Notes: generated from the letters alone by a model not told the origin. 64,000 nucleotides of DNA from Planctomycetota bacterium (GCA_021413735.1 JAIOPV010000067.1:1-64000); one strand, 5' to 3'. Numbered from the stretch's first letter, positions 32,394-41,896 are shown. Made by a program: numbers and translations.

Positions 32394-34100
32394 TTAACCC
32401 TGGAAATCCTTGGCGAATGCCTTCGGGTTCAGTTCCTCTTCCGTCGCGAATTTCGTGAGTTGTTTCCAGGTCATCGTGCGGCCTGGCTCGAAGACCCTTT
32501 TCTTCATGAAGTCGCCAACCTTCTTGTCGCCGTTGTACAGCACCTTCGATGGGGGGGCACCGAAGACTTCCTTCGCGATCATGTGGTGAACCTGCGACGC
32601 GAACAACTGCCCCATCATGTAATTGTGGTAGTACACCGGAGCGCTACAGATGTGGATCTTCGCAGCGTAATCCGGTGCGTTGCGATCTTTCGGACGCTTT
32701 ACCTGCTGATACTTCTCCACAAGATCCCACCAGGCTTTGTTCAGGTCTTGTGCTGGGTCTTCATACATCGCCTTCTCGAATCGCAGCATCACCTGACACC
32801 ACCGACTGAAGATGAGCAACTGATTCCGTTGCGTCTTCGAGGCGGCTTCGTCGAACGCTGCGGGGTTCTCGACTTTCAAGCCCATCTTCTCGATCCATGC
32901 TCGCGACTTGCTGAACCGTTCGAACTGCATCGCCACGCCTTCGGTCGTGAGGATGTGGGCCTCGCCCCGCAGGAGATACGGCAACTTCGCGGGAATGTTC
33001 AGGCTCGAATACACCGAGTGCCCCAATTCGTGGAGCATCGTGCCCATCCAGTATTCGTTGTTGACGATGTTCGCCAGCACGCGAACGTCGCCTTCGCGGT
33101 CGATGTCGGTGCAGAAGGCGTGAGGGCTTTTCCCCTTCTTTTCCTTGAGGTCGCTCTTGGCCAGCACGCGGTCGACGGGCAGCCCGATGCTGGCGTAGAA
33201 CGTCGAACACAGGGCGGGGATGTCCGCTTTCGCAAATGGAGTGTCGAGGTTCGCATCGAAAACGGCAGGCGATTCCTGGAAGAACGGATCGTGGTAGTGC
33301 CACGGCATCAGTTCATCCACGGCGACGCCGAGTTTCTTGGCGAGTCGCCCGTCGATGTCGCCTTTCGCATCGGCGAACGGCTTCTTCGTCAGGTCGTCGA
33401 GTTCGTCGAACAGCTTGATGAGTTCCGGTCCATCCTGCTCATTCAGCGTGAGCATCATGTGATGGAAGTTCTTGAAGTTGAGCTGCGTCGCGGCCTCGTT
33501 GCGGAGTTTCACGAGTTCTTTGAGGTCGGCCTCGACCACCACACCGACGCCCTTGCTTGCCTCCCAAACTTTCTTGCGGATCGTCGAATCCACGGATTGC
33601 TTCAGCGTGCTGCGAACCTTGCTGTCCGGATACTCTTGCCCGTCGATCTTCGCACGGTAGACGTTGAATGCCTGCTCGACCGCGTTCGCCTTGGCCGTGA
33701 TCTTCTTGAGCAGTTCGGGCTGCACCTGCTTTTCGAGGTACATCAGGTACAGTAATTCGACTTGGCGGGCAATGAGCGGATCCTTGATCTTCCCAGCATC
33801 GGCCGCCGTTTTGATGCCCTTGAGCGTCGCGAATGGTTTCGGTTCGGAGAGTGCCGCGTCGATCTTGTTCTGAGCGTCTTCCTTCTTCTGGAACTCCGCG
33901 TCAGTGCCGAGAACGTTGGCGTCCCACCATGCTTTGTTGGCGATCAACTCTAACGGCTTCATCTTCGCTTCGTGCGCGGTGATGAACTCCTTCGCGGCTG
34001 CGACGGGATCAGCCGGTTCCTGGGCAGAGACATCGGACGCGATTAAACCTGCCACGGTGGCACCTCCAGTAATCAGGAAGTTGCGACGATCGGTATTCAT
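32394..34100 (-). CDS. secreted M2-family (angiotensin-converting-enzyme-like) metallopeptidase
   Basis: This 568-aa zinc peptidase belongs to the peptidyl-dipeptidase A (M2) group, which trims dipeptides from peptide C-termini. The N-terminal MNTDRRNFLITGGATVAGLI is a twin-arginine-type leader. The zinc site is HELGH (His357-His361) with the third ligand expected in ILTTEGVAMQFERF; DAFC-like CTDIDREGDVRVL and IHICSAPVYYHNYMMGQLFA with substrate-binding Tyr residues agree with M2. Length is close to that of a single ACE domain. It is the first of a minus-strand group with the small peptide and the membrane protein; a solo repeat lies directly behind it. Confidence 0.88.
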   Translation of the reverse strand: MNTDRRNFLITGGATVAGLIASDVSAQEPADPVAAAKEFITAHEAKMKPLELIANKAWWDANVLGTDAEFQKKEDAQNKIDAALSEPKPFATLKGIKTAADAGKIKDPLIARQVELLYLMYLEKQVQPELLKKITAKANAVEQAFNVYRAKIDGQEYPDSKVRSTLKQSVDSTIRKKVWEASKGVGVVVEADLKELVKLRNEAATQLNFKNFHHMMLTLNEQDGPELIKLFDELDDLTKKPFADAKGDIDGRLAKKLGVAVDELMPWHYHDPFFQESPAVFDANLDTPFAKADIPALCSTFYASIGLPVDRVLAKSDLKEKKGKSPHAFCTDIDREGDVRVLANIVNNEYWMGTMLHELGHSVYSSLNIPAKLPYLLRGEAHILTTEGVAMQFERFSKSRAWIEKMGLKVENPAAFDEAASKTQRNQLLIFSRWCQVMLRFEKAMYEDPAQDLNKAWWDLVEKYQQVKRPKDRNAPDYAAKIHICSAPVYYHNYMMGQLFASQVHHMIAKEVFGAPPSKVLYNGDKKVGDFMKKRVFEPGRTMTWKQLTKFATEEELNPKAFAKDFQG

Positions 34101-34118
34101 GGGGTTCTCGGTTAGTGG

Positions 34119-35048
34119 TTATGTGGAGTAGACCCATTTTCCGATGACGAGTGCCGGGGGCAACAACAAAAGGATCGCAAGCCCCGGAAGACCGACGAAC
34201 GCCGTCGCGAGCACAGCATCGAGTACGACAAGTCCGAGGACGCATCGTTTCACGGCAGCTTGCACCTGACGCGACCCCGGATTCGACACGGCCCTCGCAA
34301 TGGGGCGACCGATCAAGAAGCCGAACAGCACGAGCAGATACGGAAAGGTGACACTGCCAGACTCCGCCGGAAGTTTCGCCTTCAAGACGAGCGCCAGCAC
34401 CAGTGACACCGCGATGACACTCGCCGCAGAAAGCAGATGCCGACTGCTGCTGCGTCCTTCCTCGGTGCGAGCGAACCACGTCACGCCGACGATGTACACG
34501 CCGACGACTCCTGCGAGTTGGATGCGTATTTCGAGGTCGAGTGCGGTGTCGGGAATGGCCGAGAGGCCGAGCAACACATTCAGGAAACGGCAACTCGCCA
34601 TTGCGACGGGACCAGCCGGTGTGAGCTTCAGGCCGCCGTCGTACATCAGCACCGCAACCGTGATCGCGATGGCATACGCGAACGGCGACGGGTTCCAGGC
34701 CGCATCGCCCGGCATCCCCGCAAGCACGGCGAATCCGAGTCCAGCCGCGAAGAGAGCGACGCCAAGCAGCACAGCCGTGCGAACTCTGACGCGACCGGAA
34801 GGTAGCGGTCGGAACGGTCGCGCGACGGCATCTTCGGCACGGTCGAAGTAGTCGTTCCAGACCATTCCAGCGAGGTAGAGGCTGCCTGAAGTGAGTGCGA
34901 GGAGGAACGCCGAGAGCCAGAACGAACCGGGCACCTCGGGCATGACAGCGACGCCCGCAGCGGTGGCGAGTGCGATGTCAGCGAACGCAGTGAACACGTT
35001 CGGGGCACGCATGAGTTGGGCGAACGCGAGCAATCGGGGATTTGGCAT
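34119..35048 (-). CDS. UbiA-family prenyltransferase
   Basis: This 309-aa integral membrane enzyme has about nine hydrophobic helices. The first aspartate-rich motif is NDYFDRAEDAVARPFRPLPS, the prenyl-diphosphate/Mg2+ site of UbiA proteins; the second, more divergent, would be near MYDGGLKLTPAGPVAMASCR. In planctomycetes such proteins may act in quinone, polyprenyl or sterol-like pathways; the acceptor cannot be told from sequence. The gene lies 18 bases upstream of the peptidase gene and 22 bases downstream of the DUF58 gene on the same strand. Confidence 0.87.
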   Translation of the reverse strand: MPNPRLLAFAQLMRAPNVFTAFADIALATAAGVAVMPEVPGSFWLSAFLLALTSGSLYLAGMVWNDYFDRAEDAVARPFRPLPSGRVRVRTAVLLGVALFAAGLGFAVLAGMPGDAAWNPSPFAYAIAITVAVLMYDGGLKLTPAGPVAMASCRFLNVLLGLSAIPDTALDLEIRIQLAGVVGVYIVGVTWFARTEEGRSSSRHLLSAASVIAVSLVLALVLKAKLPAESGSVTFPYLLVLFGFLIGRPIARAVSNPGSRQVQAAVKRCVLGLVVLDAVLATAFVGLPGLAILLLLPPALVIGKWVYST

Positions 35049-35070
35049 ACGGAGTAATGTAGCGAGCCAA

Positions 35071-36438
35071 TCACGCTAACGGCACATCAACGTCGTAGCT
35101 CGCGGAAGTGGTCGCGCTTGCCGTGTTGCTGCCAAGGTGGGCCAGTTCCTCCTCCGCGTTCACATAGCGGATATCTCGCACCAGTTCTGCCAGCAAGCGG
35201 CCGTGGGCTTCCAGTTTCTCCGATTCGCTGAGCCCAATCAGGATCACCGTGACCGCGAAGCCCTGCCTGCGAAGCGTGCCAAGAGCCACGGCACTTTGTA
35301 CAGGCACACGCGGAAGAATCGCAATCACGGTGGCGTCTCGCGGGATGCGTGCGGCCATCTCCAACGCCAGTTGCGCGAACTCGAAGCCGTCCGTGAGTTC
35401 GAGCCGTGCCAGCGTCTCGCGAATCCGCTGGAACTGATCGAAGCCGCGCCGTGTCTCCACGACCACCGGCCGCAGTCGCTCGTTGTCTTCGCGTAACTCG
35501 AAGCGATCTCGGGCCGCGTCGCGGGTCTCGTAGCCGTCGTCGTGGCCGATGTCTTCCTCTAGCGATTCCTCGCGAATGCGATCAGCAGCGTCGCGGCCAT
35601 TGCTCGCAAGCCCGACTTGCTGATTCAACATGGACACCGCATACGCAATGCTCGCGGCGGTCGTCACGGCGAGATCGGAACGGTGCGGCTCGCTGCGTTT
35701 CGGATACCCCTCGGCGTGGAAGTCCAGCAGCAGCGTCGCGCCTGCGAGACTGGTGGGTTCGTACACGCGGCAATGCAGTACGCCCATGCGAGCAGTCACC
35801 TTCCAGTGAACACGCTGAAGCGGGTCGCCGAGTTGGTATTCGCGAACGCCCGCCGTGCGGGTCGGGTCCTCAAATAGCCGGTTCTGGAGCCGTACTTCGC
35901 CGATCGGCCGTTCCGATGCGAAATCGTACTGCGGCAAGGGAACGACTTTCGGATACACCATCACGTAAACCGGCTTGCCGATCACGCGATGGCGTCGATG
36001 CAAGCCGAACACGTCGCCGGTTTCGAGGAGCGTCGGCCCCAGCGGATAGTAGCCACGCATCTGGAACGTTACGGAATACTTCACCGTCTTCGACTTGCGG
36101 GGAGCGAGGCTTACGACCTGAAGCCGCTTGCCCTTCACGGTGAGGCGGCTGGGCTTCTGCCGCGTGGCGAGGTCGGGGATGAGATCTTCGACCAGCACCC
36201 ACAGGATCGGCAAGCCGCCCGTGTTCGTGAGCGTCACAACCACTTCCGTGGATTCACCAACTTCACGCGGGTTTGCGTCGCAGTGCCGTTCCGCGTGCAG
36301 ATCGTGAACCCAGCGGCGAGCGAGGAACCGCGACACGAGAAACACGCCGAGCAGTACATAGCCAGCGAAGGCGACGAGGCCCGCTTGTAGTGCCAACGCG
36401 AGGCCCAGCAACAGAACGATTCCCACAAACCAAATCAT
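35071..36438 (-). CDS. DUF58 protein
   Basis: This 455-aa protein starts with two membrane segments (MIWFVGIVLLLGLALALQAG, GYVLLGVFLVSRFLARRWVH), then a beta-rich region (VGESTEVVVTLTNTGGLPIL) and the DUF58 core ending in TAGVREYQLGDPLQRVHWKV, TARMGVLHCRVYEPT, with a von Willebrand A-like C-terminus. DUF58 genes usually accompany MoxR ATPases and transglutaminase-like genes in cell-envelope or chaperone-like systems; neither partner is adjacent here, which is unusual. It overlaps the upstream glycosyltransferase gene by four bases (ATGA). Confidence 0.88.
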   Translation of the reverse strand: MIWFVGIVLLLGLALALQAGLVAFAGYVLLGVFLVSRFLARRWVHDLHAERHCDANPREVGESTEVVVTLTNTGGLPILWVLVEDLIPDLATRQKPSRLTVKGKRLQVVSLAPRKSKTVKYSVTFQMRGYYPLGPTLLETGDVFGLHRRHRVIGKPVYVMVYPKVVPLPQYDFASERPIGEVRLQNRLFEDPTRTAGVREYQLGDPLQRVHWKVTARMGVLHCRVYEPTSLAGATLLLDFHAEGYPKRSEPHRSDLAVTTAASIAYAVSMLNQQVGLASNGRDAADRIREESLEEDIGHDDGYETRDAARDRFELREDNERLRPVVVETRRGFDQFQRIRETLARLELTDGFEFAQLALEMAARIPRDATVIAILPRVPVQSAVALGTLRRQGFAVTVILIGLSESEKLEAHGRLLAELVRDIRYVNAEEELAHLGSNTASATTSASYDVDVPLA

Positions 36439-37736
36439 GTTGTGCCGACTTTCGCAAGGCGTTCGAGAACTGCAATCGTTGCCGTTGCCATTGCGGACGC
36501 GGTGAACCGTTCACGAACCGCGGCTTCGCCAGCACGTCCGCAGCGATCGCGGAATTCGTGATCTTCGAGCATCTGCCGAAGGCCAGCAGCCAGCGCCGCA
36601 GGGTTCTCGGGTTCGACTAACAAGCCGCCGCCTGTCGCCTCGACCAATTCGGGGAACGAACCGTGCCGCGGTTGCACGACCGGAACGCCGTTGGCCAGCG
36701 CTTCCAGAACGTACAGCCCTTTCGGTTCGTGGTACGTCGTCGGCACCGAGAAGACGTCGATCGAACGCAGGAATTTCACCTTATCGTCGTGCGTCGGGCA
36801 CTCGACATGCTCGAAATCTGCGGCGAGGCCCGCGACTTCGAGCTTCTTCACCTGCTCTGCGAAGAACGCCTGGTTGTTCTCGCCGAGCCAGCCACTCACT
36901 TTCAGCTTGGCTCGCGGGGCGGTCGTGAGCTTTCGCAGCAGGATGAACGCATCGACGAGATTGTGGAAACCCTTCTCGGGGCAGATTCGAGCGAAATATC
37001 CGATGGTCAGCGGTTCGTCGCGCCGCAACGGAAGCGGCCCTCCACACCCTGCGAGGTTCAAGCCGGGAAGAACCACGTGCATCGCATCGCGGGGCAGCCC
37101 GAGGTAGGTCGCCATGAAATCGGCGTATGCCTGAGATGTGGAGATGTAACCGGTCACGTCGGCACAGTTCGCCCGAATCAACTCGAAGCAATGCGCGCGG
37201 TCGGCTTTTGGCAGCGCATCGAGAAAGATATCGTCGCCCTGGAAGGTAGCTATTACCGGAACGCCGAGCGTGCGACGTAACTCCGGAGCGATGCCGGAGA
37301 GCAGCACATTCGTCAGCACCACGACGTCGGGCTTCACGCTGGATGCGAGCCATTCCGTGAGTTTCGCGACTTCCTTCCGCTGGTTGCCGTGCGTGCCCTG
37401 CAACATTGAGATCGTCAGTTGACCGAGTTCGCTGTATTTCGTTTTCGCCGCGAATCGCGATACCCAGCGGAGCAACCAGCGGAAGTTGAGAAGTCGATCA
37501 AGCCAGCGCGGCGTGTGCCTGAACAACCAGAATTTCTGCTCCAGGTAAACATTGATCCCACCGAAGAAGACTCGGTTCTGGCTGACGTCTTGCTCGTCGG
37601 TTCTGATCGGAGTATAAGTAGGAATGAGGAGAGCGTCGTGACCCGCCTGACAGAGTGCGGCAACAAGCGTGTTGTCCCGCATGCAACTCCCGCAGTACAT
37701 GCCCGCGGCTCCAGCAGTTATGTAAGCGATTCGCAT
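36435..37736 (-). CDS. GT4-family glycosyltransferase
   Basis: This 433-aa GT-B glycosyltransferase begins with the donor-free loop MRIAYITAGAAGMYCGSCMR. The central TFQGDDIFLD marks the acceptor side; LTIGYFARICPEKGFHNLVD is the typical linker after the second Rossmann fold begins, and VPTTYHEPKGLYVLEALANG, VPVVQPRHGSFPELVEATGG carries the E-x7-E nucleotide-sugar motif. Donor and acceptor are unknown. It is translationally coupled to the downstream DUF58 gene, so it may contribute to envelope glycans. Confidence 0.9.
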   Translation of the reverse strand: MRIAYITAGAAGMYCGSCMRDNTLVAALCQAGHDALLIPTYTPIRTDEQDVSQNRVFFGGINVYLEQKFWLFRHTPRWLDRLLNFRWLLRWVSRFAAKTKYSELGQLTISMLQGTHGNQRKEVAKLTEWLASSVKPDVVVLTNVLLSGIAPELRRTLGVPVIATFQGDDIFLDALPKADRAHCFELIRANCADVTGYISTSQAYADFMATYLGLPRDAMHVVLPGLNLAGCGGPLPLRRDEPLTIGYFARICPEKGFHNLVDAFILLRKLTTAPRAKLKVSGWLGENNQAFFAEQVKKLEVAGLAADFEHVECPTHDDKVKFLRSIDVFSVPTTYHEPKGLYVLEALANGVPVVQPRHGSFPELVEATGGGLLVEPENPAALAAGLRQMLEDHEFRDRCGRAGEAAVRERFTASAMATATIAVLERLAKVGTT

Positions 37737-38031
37737 GGAGTTTGGGCAGTCAAAGAAGTTTGAGAGACTATTTTCCCGCTCGAAGTAGCAAGTTCAAGGC
37801 CGTGACAATTACCGGGCCAGGATTTGCTATCTGCCAAGGTCTCGGGCACAAGAGTGTACCGCCAACCTTCCTGCGGATTACATCGAACCTTCCCCTCAGT
37901 GCGGGCCAGTTGGTTTATACCCCATTGTGGGGATTGGCTTGACCCCAGAAAGCTGGGTGGTCAGGCGTCGTAACGAGAATCAGGGGTTATCATTGGATTG
38001 CAACGTGCTTGTTCCCTCGCGGGCGACCGGA

Positions 38032-39333
38032 ATGATTTCATCCACCACCGCGACCATGCTGGCGGACCTCCGCCGTTTGAAGATCGTCCCCGAAGACGCG
38101 GTTCATGGTATTGAGGTTGCGATTCGGCCTGGCAACGAAACTCCGGAAGAACTGACTCCGATCCTTCTCGCGGCTGGCCTCACGGACTTCCAGGCTCAGG
38201 TTGCGCTCGCGGGCCAAACCTCTCGGCTCGTCTTCGGCAGTTTCGTCCTGCTCGACAAGATCGGCGAAGGCGGAATGGGCGTCGTTTATCGGGCGCTGCA
38301 GTCCAGGCTCGGTCGCGTGGAGGCGCTCAAAGTCATTCGCTCCGACAAGATCAGTTCTTCGACCGTCGCGAAGCGGTTCATGCGGGAGATCGAACTCACG
38401 TCGAGCCTGGAACATCCGCATATCGTTCGCGCCTACGATGCGGGCGAAATCAAAGAGCAACTGTACCTCGCGACGGAGTACGTTCCGGGGACGGATCTCG
38501 CAACCTACGTGGACGCCCACGGGCCGCTCTCGATTGCAGACGCTTGCCTCAGCATCTATCAGACGACGCTCGCACTGCAACACGTCCACGAGAAGGGGCT
38601 CGTTCACCGCGACCTCAAGCCGTCGAACTTGATCCGCGATCGACACACCGGAGCGGTGAAGATTCTCGACATGGGATTATCGGGGTTCAGTCGATCTGTG
38701 ATGGAATCGGGCGTTGCCGGCGGCGGCACGCTCACGCGAGATGGAGTTGTTCTCGGAACGCCAGATTTCATGGCACCCGAACAGGTTCAGGACCCGCACC
38801 ACGTCGATATTCGCGCCGACCTCTACAGCCTCGGCTGCACGTTCTACTTCCTGTTGACGGGGGAGTTGCCGTTCACGGGAACAGCTGTGGAGAAGCTGTA
38901 TTTCCACGGGTTCGCGCCGCCGCCACCGCTGAAGTTGCCAGCGGGTGTGGTGGCACCGCCCGGACTTCCAGAATTGATCGCACGCTTGATGGCGAAGAAA
39001 CCCGAGGAGCGGTTTCAAACGCCGCAGGAATTGCTCGGCTCGCTCCTGGCCATCCGCCCAATCACAGAGGACGTGCCGAGTAAGCCGGTGGCGGTTGCCG
39101 TCGCTCACCAGACACCGTTTCCCACGGACCACTTCGGCGCCGGTGACTTCGACCACCTTCTGAGCAGCACGGGTTCGACGAACAGTTACGTGTTGCCAAA
39201 AGAGCCTGAACCGCCACCGCCCGCAAGGCTTTCCTGGCTAACGCTTCTCACGGTGGCGTTGTTTATGTTCAGCAGTGGGTTCCTGGCCGCCACGCTGTAC
39301 TTCGCGAAGTGGATCAAGTGGACCGTATCCTGA
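38032..39333 (+). CDS. Hanks-type serine/threonine protein kinase with C-terminal membrane segment
   Basis: From ATG 38032 (MISSTTATMLADLRRLKIVP) this encodes 433 aa; an earlier start at 37927 is possible. The kinase domain spans about residues 68-335: LLDKIGEGGMGVVYRALQ is the glycine loop, EALKVI holds Lys100, GLVHRDLKPSNLI holds catalytic Asp194, and KILDMGLSG has Asp213 in a DMG variant of DFG. GTPDFMAPEQVQ and DIRADLYSLGCTFYFLLTGE complete the domain. A Pro-rich linker leads to one membrane segment (LTLLTVALFMFSSGFLAATL), placing the kinase in the cytoplasm with a short external tail. No sensor domain is present. The 295 bases upstream show nothing else. Confidence 0.92.
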   Translation: MISSTTATMLADLRRLKIVPEDAVHGIEVAIRPGNETPEELTPILLAAGLTDFQAQVALAGQTSRLVFGSFVLLDKIGEGGMGVVYRALQSRLGRVEALKVIRSDKISSSTVAKRFMREIELTSSLEHPHIVRAYDAGEIKEQLYLATEYVPGTDLATYVDAHGPLSIADACLSIYQTTLALQHVHEKGLVHRDLKPSNLIRDRHTGAVKILDMGLSGFSRSVMESGVAGGGTLTRDGVVLGTPDFMAPEQVQDPHHVDIRADLYSLGCTFYFLLTGELPFTGTAVEKLYFHGFAPPPPLKLPAGVVAPPGLPELIARLMAKKPEERFQTPQELLGSLLAIRPITEDVPSKPVAVAVAHQTPFPTDHFGAGDFDHLLSSTGSTNSYVLPKEPEPPPPARLSWLTLLTVALFMFSSGFLAATLYFAKWIKWTVS

Positions 39334-39336
39334 ATT

Positions 39337-39380
39337 GCCGCTGGCGGCGCAGCGATCTGGAGCGCTACGCCGCCAGCGGC
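39337..39380. repeat. family B palindrome, copy 4 (convergent junction)
   Basis: The arms 39337-39354 and 39363-39380 are 18-base inverted copies with one mismatch. It starts three bases after the kinase stop and nearly fills the gap to the convergent oxidoreductase gene. Confidence 0.85.
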
Positions 39381-39391
39381 TCAGAATCAAC

Positions 39392-40711
39392 TCACAACCC
39401 TTCAGCTTCGAAGCCCTTCCGGTAGGTCTTCCGCACGAACTTGTTCGCGTCGTCGTTGTTCGTGAACTTCAACCCCTTCGTGTCCCACTTCAGGTCGGTC
39501 TTCGGGAACCGCGTGGCGAGGCACCCCATCAGCACCATTTCCGTCAGCGGGCCGGCGTAGCTGAACGGAGCCGAGGTCTTGTCGTTGCCGCGAACTGCTT
39601 CCACGAACTGGAGGTAGTGGTTGTCCCCCTTCACTTCGGGCACCTTGAAGTCCGTGAACTTATCGGCCGGCAACAGCACCGGAGGCCCGATGTACGGCGA
39701 ATACATCACGCCCTTCTCGCCAATGTAGATCGACCCCTGATCGTTCAGTTTGCCGCCCACAAGTTTCTGAATGTCGGCTGGCGGCCGCGAGTTGCCGTTG
39801 TACCACGTGAGCGCCACGTTATCAGCCGTGAACTTCGTGCCAGGGAACACGTACTTCACCTGCACATCGAGCGACCAGTTGTAATCGTTCGGGCCGGGCA
39901 ACTCCGAGCGAATCGACAGCGGATTGCCAACTCCGATGGCCCCGAAAACGGGATCGAGGATGTGGCAGGCCATGTCGCCGAAGGTGCCGGTGCCGAAGTC
40001 GAGCCGCTTGCGCCAGTTGCCTGGGTGGTAGTAGCCGCCCCCGATGAACGGGCGTTCGGCCGCGACGCCGAGCCACAGATCCCAGTCGAAGCCGTCAGGA
40101 ATCGGGTCTTTCTTGTCGGGCTTTGGTGCGGTGTCGCCCCACGACTTGCCGCTCCACGAATGCACTTCCGACACCTTACCGATGGCACCTTCCTGGATGA
40201 GTTTCACGACCAGTTTGTGTACTGGGTGCGAGTGAATCTGAATGCCCATCTGCGTGATGAGCTTCTTCTCCGCGGCGACTTCCGTGAGTCGGCGAGCTTC
40301 GTAAATGGTTTGCGTCAGTGGCTTCTGACCGTAGACGTGCAACCCGCGATTCATGGCACGCATCGCGATCGGCGCGTGCATGTGGTCGGGCGTCGAAACG
40401 TTCACCGAGTTGAGGTCTTTTTCCTTGTCGAGCAGGATGCGGTAGTCGCTGTAGACCCGGAGATCCGGGAATCGCTGCTTGAGTTTCGCGAGGTTGGGTC
40501 GGGTTGAATCGACATCGGCCACTGCGACGAGTTTCAGATTCTTGCTCGCGGTGAGCGATCCGATGTCGGAACCAGCCATGCCGTCGGCACCGAAGCTGGC
40601 GTGCAGAACGGTTTCGCTCGGGGCGGCGTGAGCGTGCTGTCGCCAGACGAACGGGGCGGCGAATGTCGCGGCAGCGGTTTTCAGTGCGGTTCGACGTGTA
40701 ATACGCGGCAT
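39392..40711 (-). CDS. exported Gfo/Idh/MocA-family oxidoreductase
   Basis: This 439-aa NAD(P)-dependent oxidoreductase has the leader MPRITRRTALKTAAATFAAP, of twin-arginine type, as expected for a protein folded with its cofactor before export. The Rossmann part includes GADGMAGSDI, LKLVAVADVDSTRPNLAKL and SVNVSTPDHMHAPIAMRAM; the usual EKP lysine motif appears as YGQKPLTQTI, the Q-for-E variant common in planctomycete members. The C-terminal half has DFGTGTFGDMACHILDPVFG. Members oxidise sugars or inositols at C3. It is divergent from a DUF1080 gene, which suggests joint action on 3-keto sugars. Confidence 0.88.
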   Translation of the reverse strand: MPRITRRTALKTAAATFAAPFVWRQHAHAAPSETVLHASFGADGMAGSDIGSLTASKNLKLVAVADVDSTRPNLAKLKQRFPDLRVYSDYRILLDKEKDLNSVNVSTPDHMHAPIAMRAMNRGLHVYGQKPLTQTIYEARRLTEVAAEKKLITQMGIQIHSHPVHKLVVKLIQEGAIGKVSEVHSWSGKSWGDTAPKPDKKDPIPDGFDWDLWLGVAAERPFIGGGYYHPGNWRKRLDFGTGTFGDMACHILDPVFGAIGVGNPLSIRSELPGPNDYNWSLDVQVKYVFPGTKFTADNVALTWYNGNSRPPADIQKLVGGKLNDQGSIYIGEKGVMYSPYIGPPVLLPADKFTDFKVPEVKGDNHYLQFVEAVRGNDKTSAPFSYAGPLTEMVLMGCLATRFPKTDLKWDTKGLKFTNNDDANKFVRKTYRKGFEAEGL

Positions 40712-40894
40712 CGTGATGACTCAGTTGGGAGACGGGGTGCGACCGCCCCAGCGGAGCGGTTTCGGTCAGGCGTGTGCAGAAAAGCCTACGCGGTGATAGC
40801 CCGATACGCAACGGGTCACCACTTTCTTCGAGTCTCGCGATTCGGTAGGCTGAGTTCGCCCCGCCAACCTTTCTCCCACCTCAAGGATTCCCAC

Positions 40895-41716
40895 ATGCGT
40901 CGCGCTGCCGTTGTTGCCGCACTGTTCGCTGCTGCCACACTCACTGTCTTCGCACAGGAACCGAAGAAGGACGAACCCAAAAAAGACCCCGAGAAGAAGG
41001 ATCCGGTGAAGTACAAGTCGAACGACCGCACACGACCACGACCGAAGGTGATCGACCCAGGCACCACCAGCACAGCCGACGCCCCCGGCAAGCCGCCCTC
41101 CGACGCGGTGATTCTCTTCGACGGAAAGGATCTTTCGGAATGGTATCGCAGCGGCAAGAAACCAGACGACGCGGACGCGGTCCCAACGTGGAAGATCGAG
41201 AACGGCTACGCGGAACTCAAGGGTGGCGGCATCAACTCGAAGCAGAAGTTCGGTAACGCACAACTTCACCTGGAATGGGCGACGCCGAAGGAAGTGAAGG
41301 GTAACGATCAGGGTCGCGGGAACAGTGGTCTTTACATCGGCAACTTCGGCGAAGTGCAGATTCTCGATTCATTTGAGAACGACACGTATCCCGATGGTCA
41401 GGCATCGGCGCTGTACGGCAAGTTCCCGCCGCTGGTGAACGCGAGTCGCAAGCCGGGCGAATGGCAGACCTATGACATCATCGCGCATCTGCCGAAGGTG
41501 GATGACGCTGGCAAAGTGACGCGACCCGGCATCATCACGGTGTTGCACAACGGCGTGGTCGTGCATCACGCGGTAGAGTTCGGAGGCAAGTTTGGCGAGT
41601 ATCAGTTGCACATTCAGGATCACGGCAACCCAGTGCGGTTCAGGAACATCTGGGTCAGGAAATTGTTCGATTACGACGTGGAAAGCACACCGCCACCGGA
41701 ACCAAAGAAGAAGTAA
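40895..41716 (+). CDS. secreted DUF1080 protein (3-keto-disaccharide hydrolase-like)
   Basis: From ATG 40895 (MRRAAVVAALFAAATLTVFA) this encodes 273 aa: a signal peptide, a Lys/Asp/Pro-rich linker and a concanavalin-like DUF1080 domain with VILFDGKDLSEWYRSGKK, TWKIENGYAELKGGGINSKQ, NSGLYIGNFGEVQILDSFEN, EWQTYDIIAHLP and QDHGNPVRFRNIWVRKL. Some DUF1080 proteins hydrolyse 3-keto-glycosides. The divergent Gfo/Idh/MocA oxidoreductase could create such keto sugars, so a small extracytoplasmic pathway is plausible. A strong terminator follows. Confidence 0.88.
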   Translation: MRRAAVVAALFAAATLTVFAQEPKKDEPKKDPEKKDPVKYKSNDRTRPRPKVIDPGTTSTADAPGKPPSDAVILFDGKDLSEWYRSGKKPDDADAVPTWKIENGYAELKGGGINSKQKFGNAQLHLEWATPKEVKGNDQGRGNSGLYIGNFGEVQILDSFENDTYPDGQASALYGKFPPLVNASRKPGEWQTYDIIAHLPKVDDAGKVTRPGIITVLHNGVVVHHAVEFGGKFGEYQLHIQDHGNPVRFRNIWVRKLFDYDVESTPPPEPKKK

Positions 41717-41722
41717 CAACGC

Positions 41723-41753
41723 GAAAACCCCGAGACTTTGTCTCGGGGTTTTC
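41723..41753 (+). terminator. intrinsic terminator of the DUF1080 gene
   Basis: A 14-bp stem (gaaaaccccgagac / gtctcggggttttc) with a three-base loop begins six bases after the stop codon, with the T-run inside the descending arm. Confidence 0.8.
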
Positions 41754-41814
41754 GGTTTCATTGGTTGCATTGTCTACTTCTCGGCCTGATCCGTGGAAGG
41801 CTCACGGCACCGCC

Positions 41815-41896
41815 GCCCTAGGGGGGAATTCCCCCTTCTAGGAACCACGATTCCGGGGTTGTTCCAGACCTAGAAGGGGGAATTCCCCCCTAGGGC
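41815..41896. repeat. long perfect palindrome, 28-bp arms
   Basis: The arms 41815-41842 and 41869-41896 are perfect inverted copies around 26 bases. Each arm itself contains the self-complementary word ggggggaattcccccc or a near version, so nested folding is possible. Outside the arms the words aaggct and caccgc also recur in inverted order. Confidence 0.85.

Noticed and set aside
37737-38031. short open frames upstream of the kinase
   Set aside because: No ribosome binding site, motif or conserved look; they are treated as intergenic.
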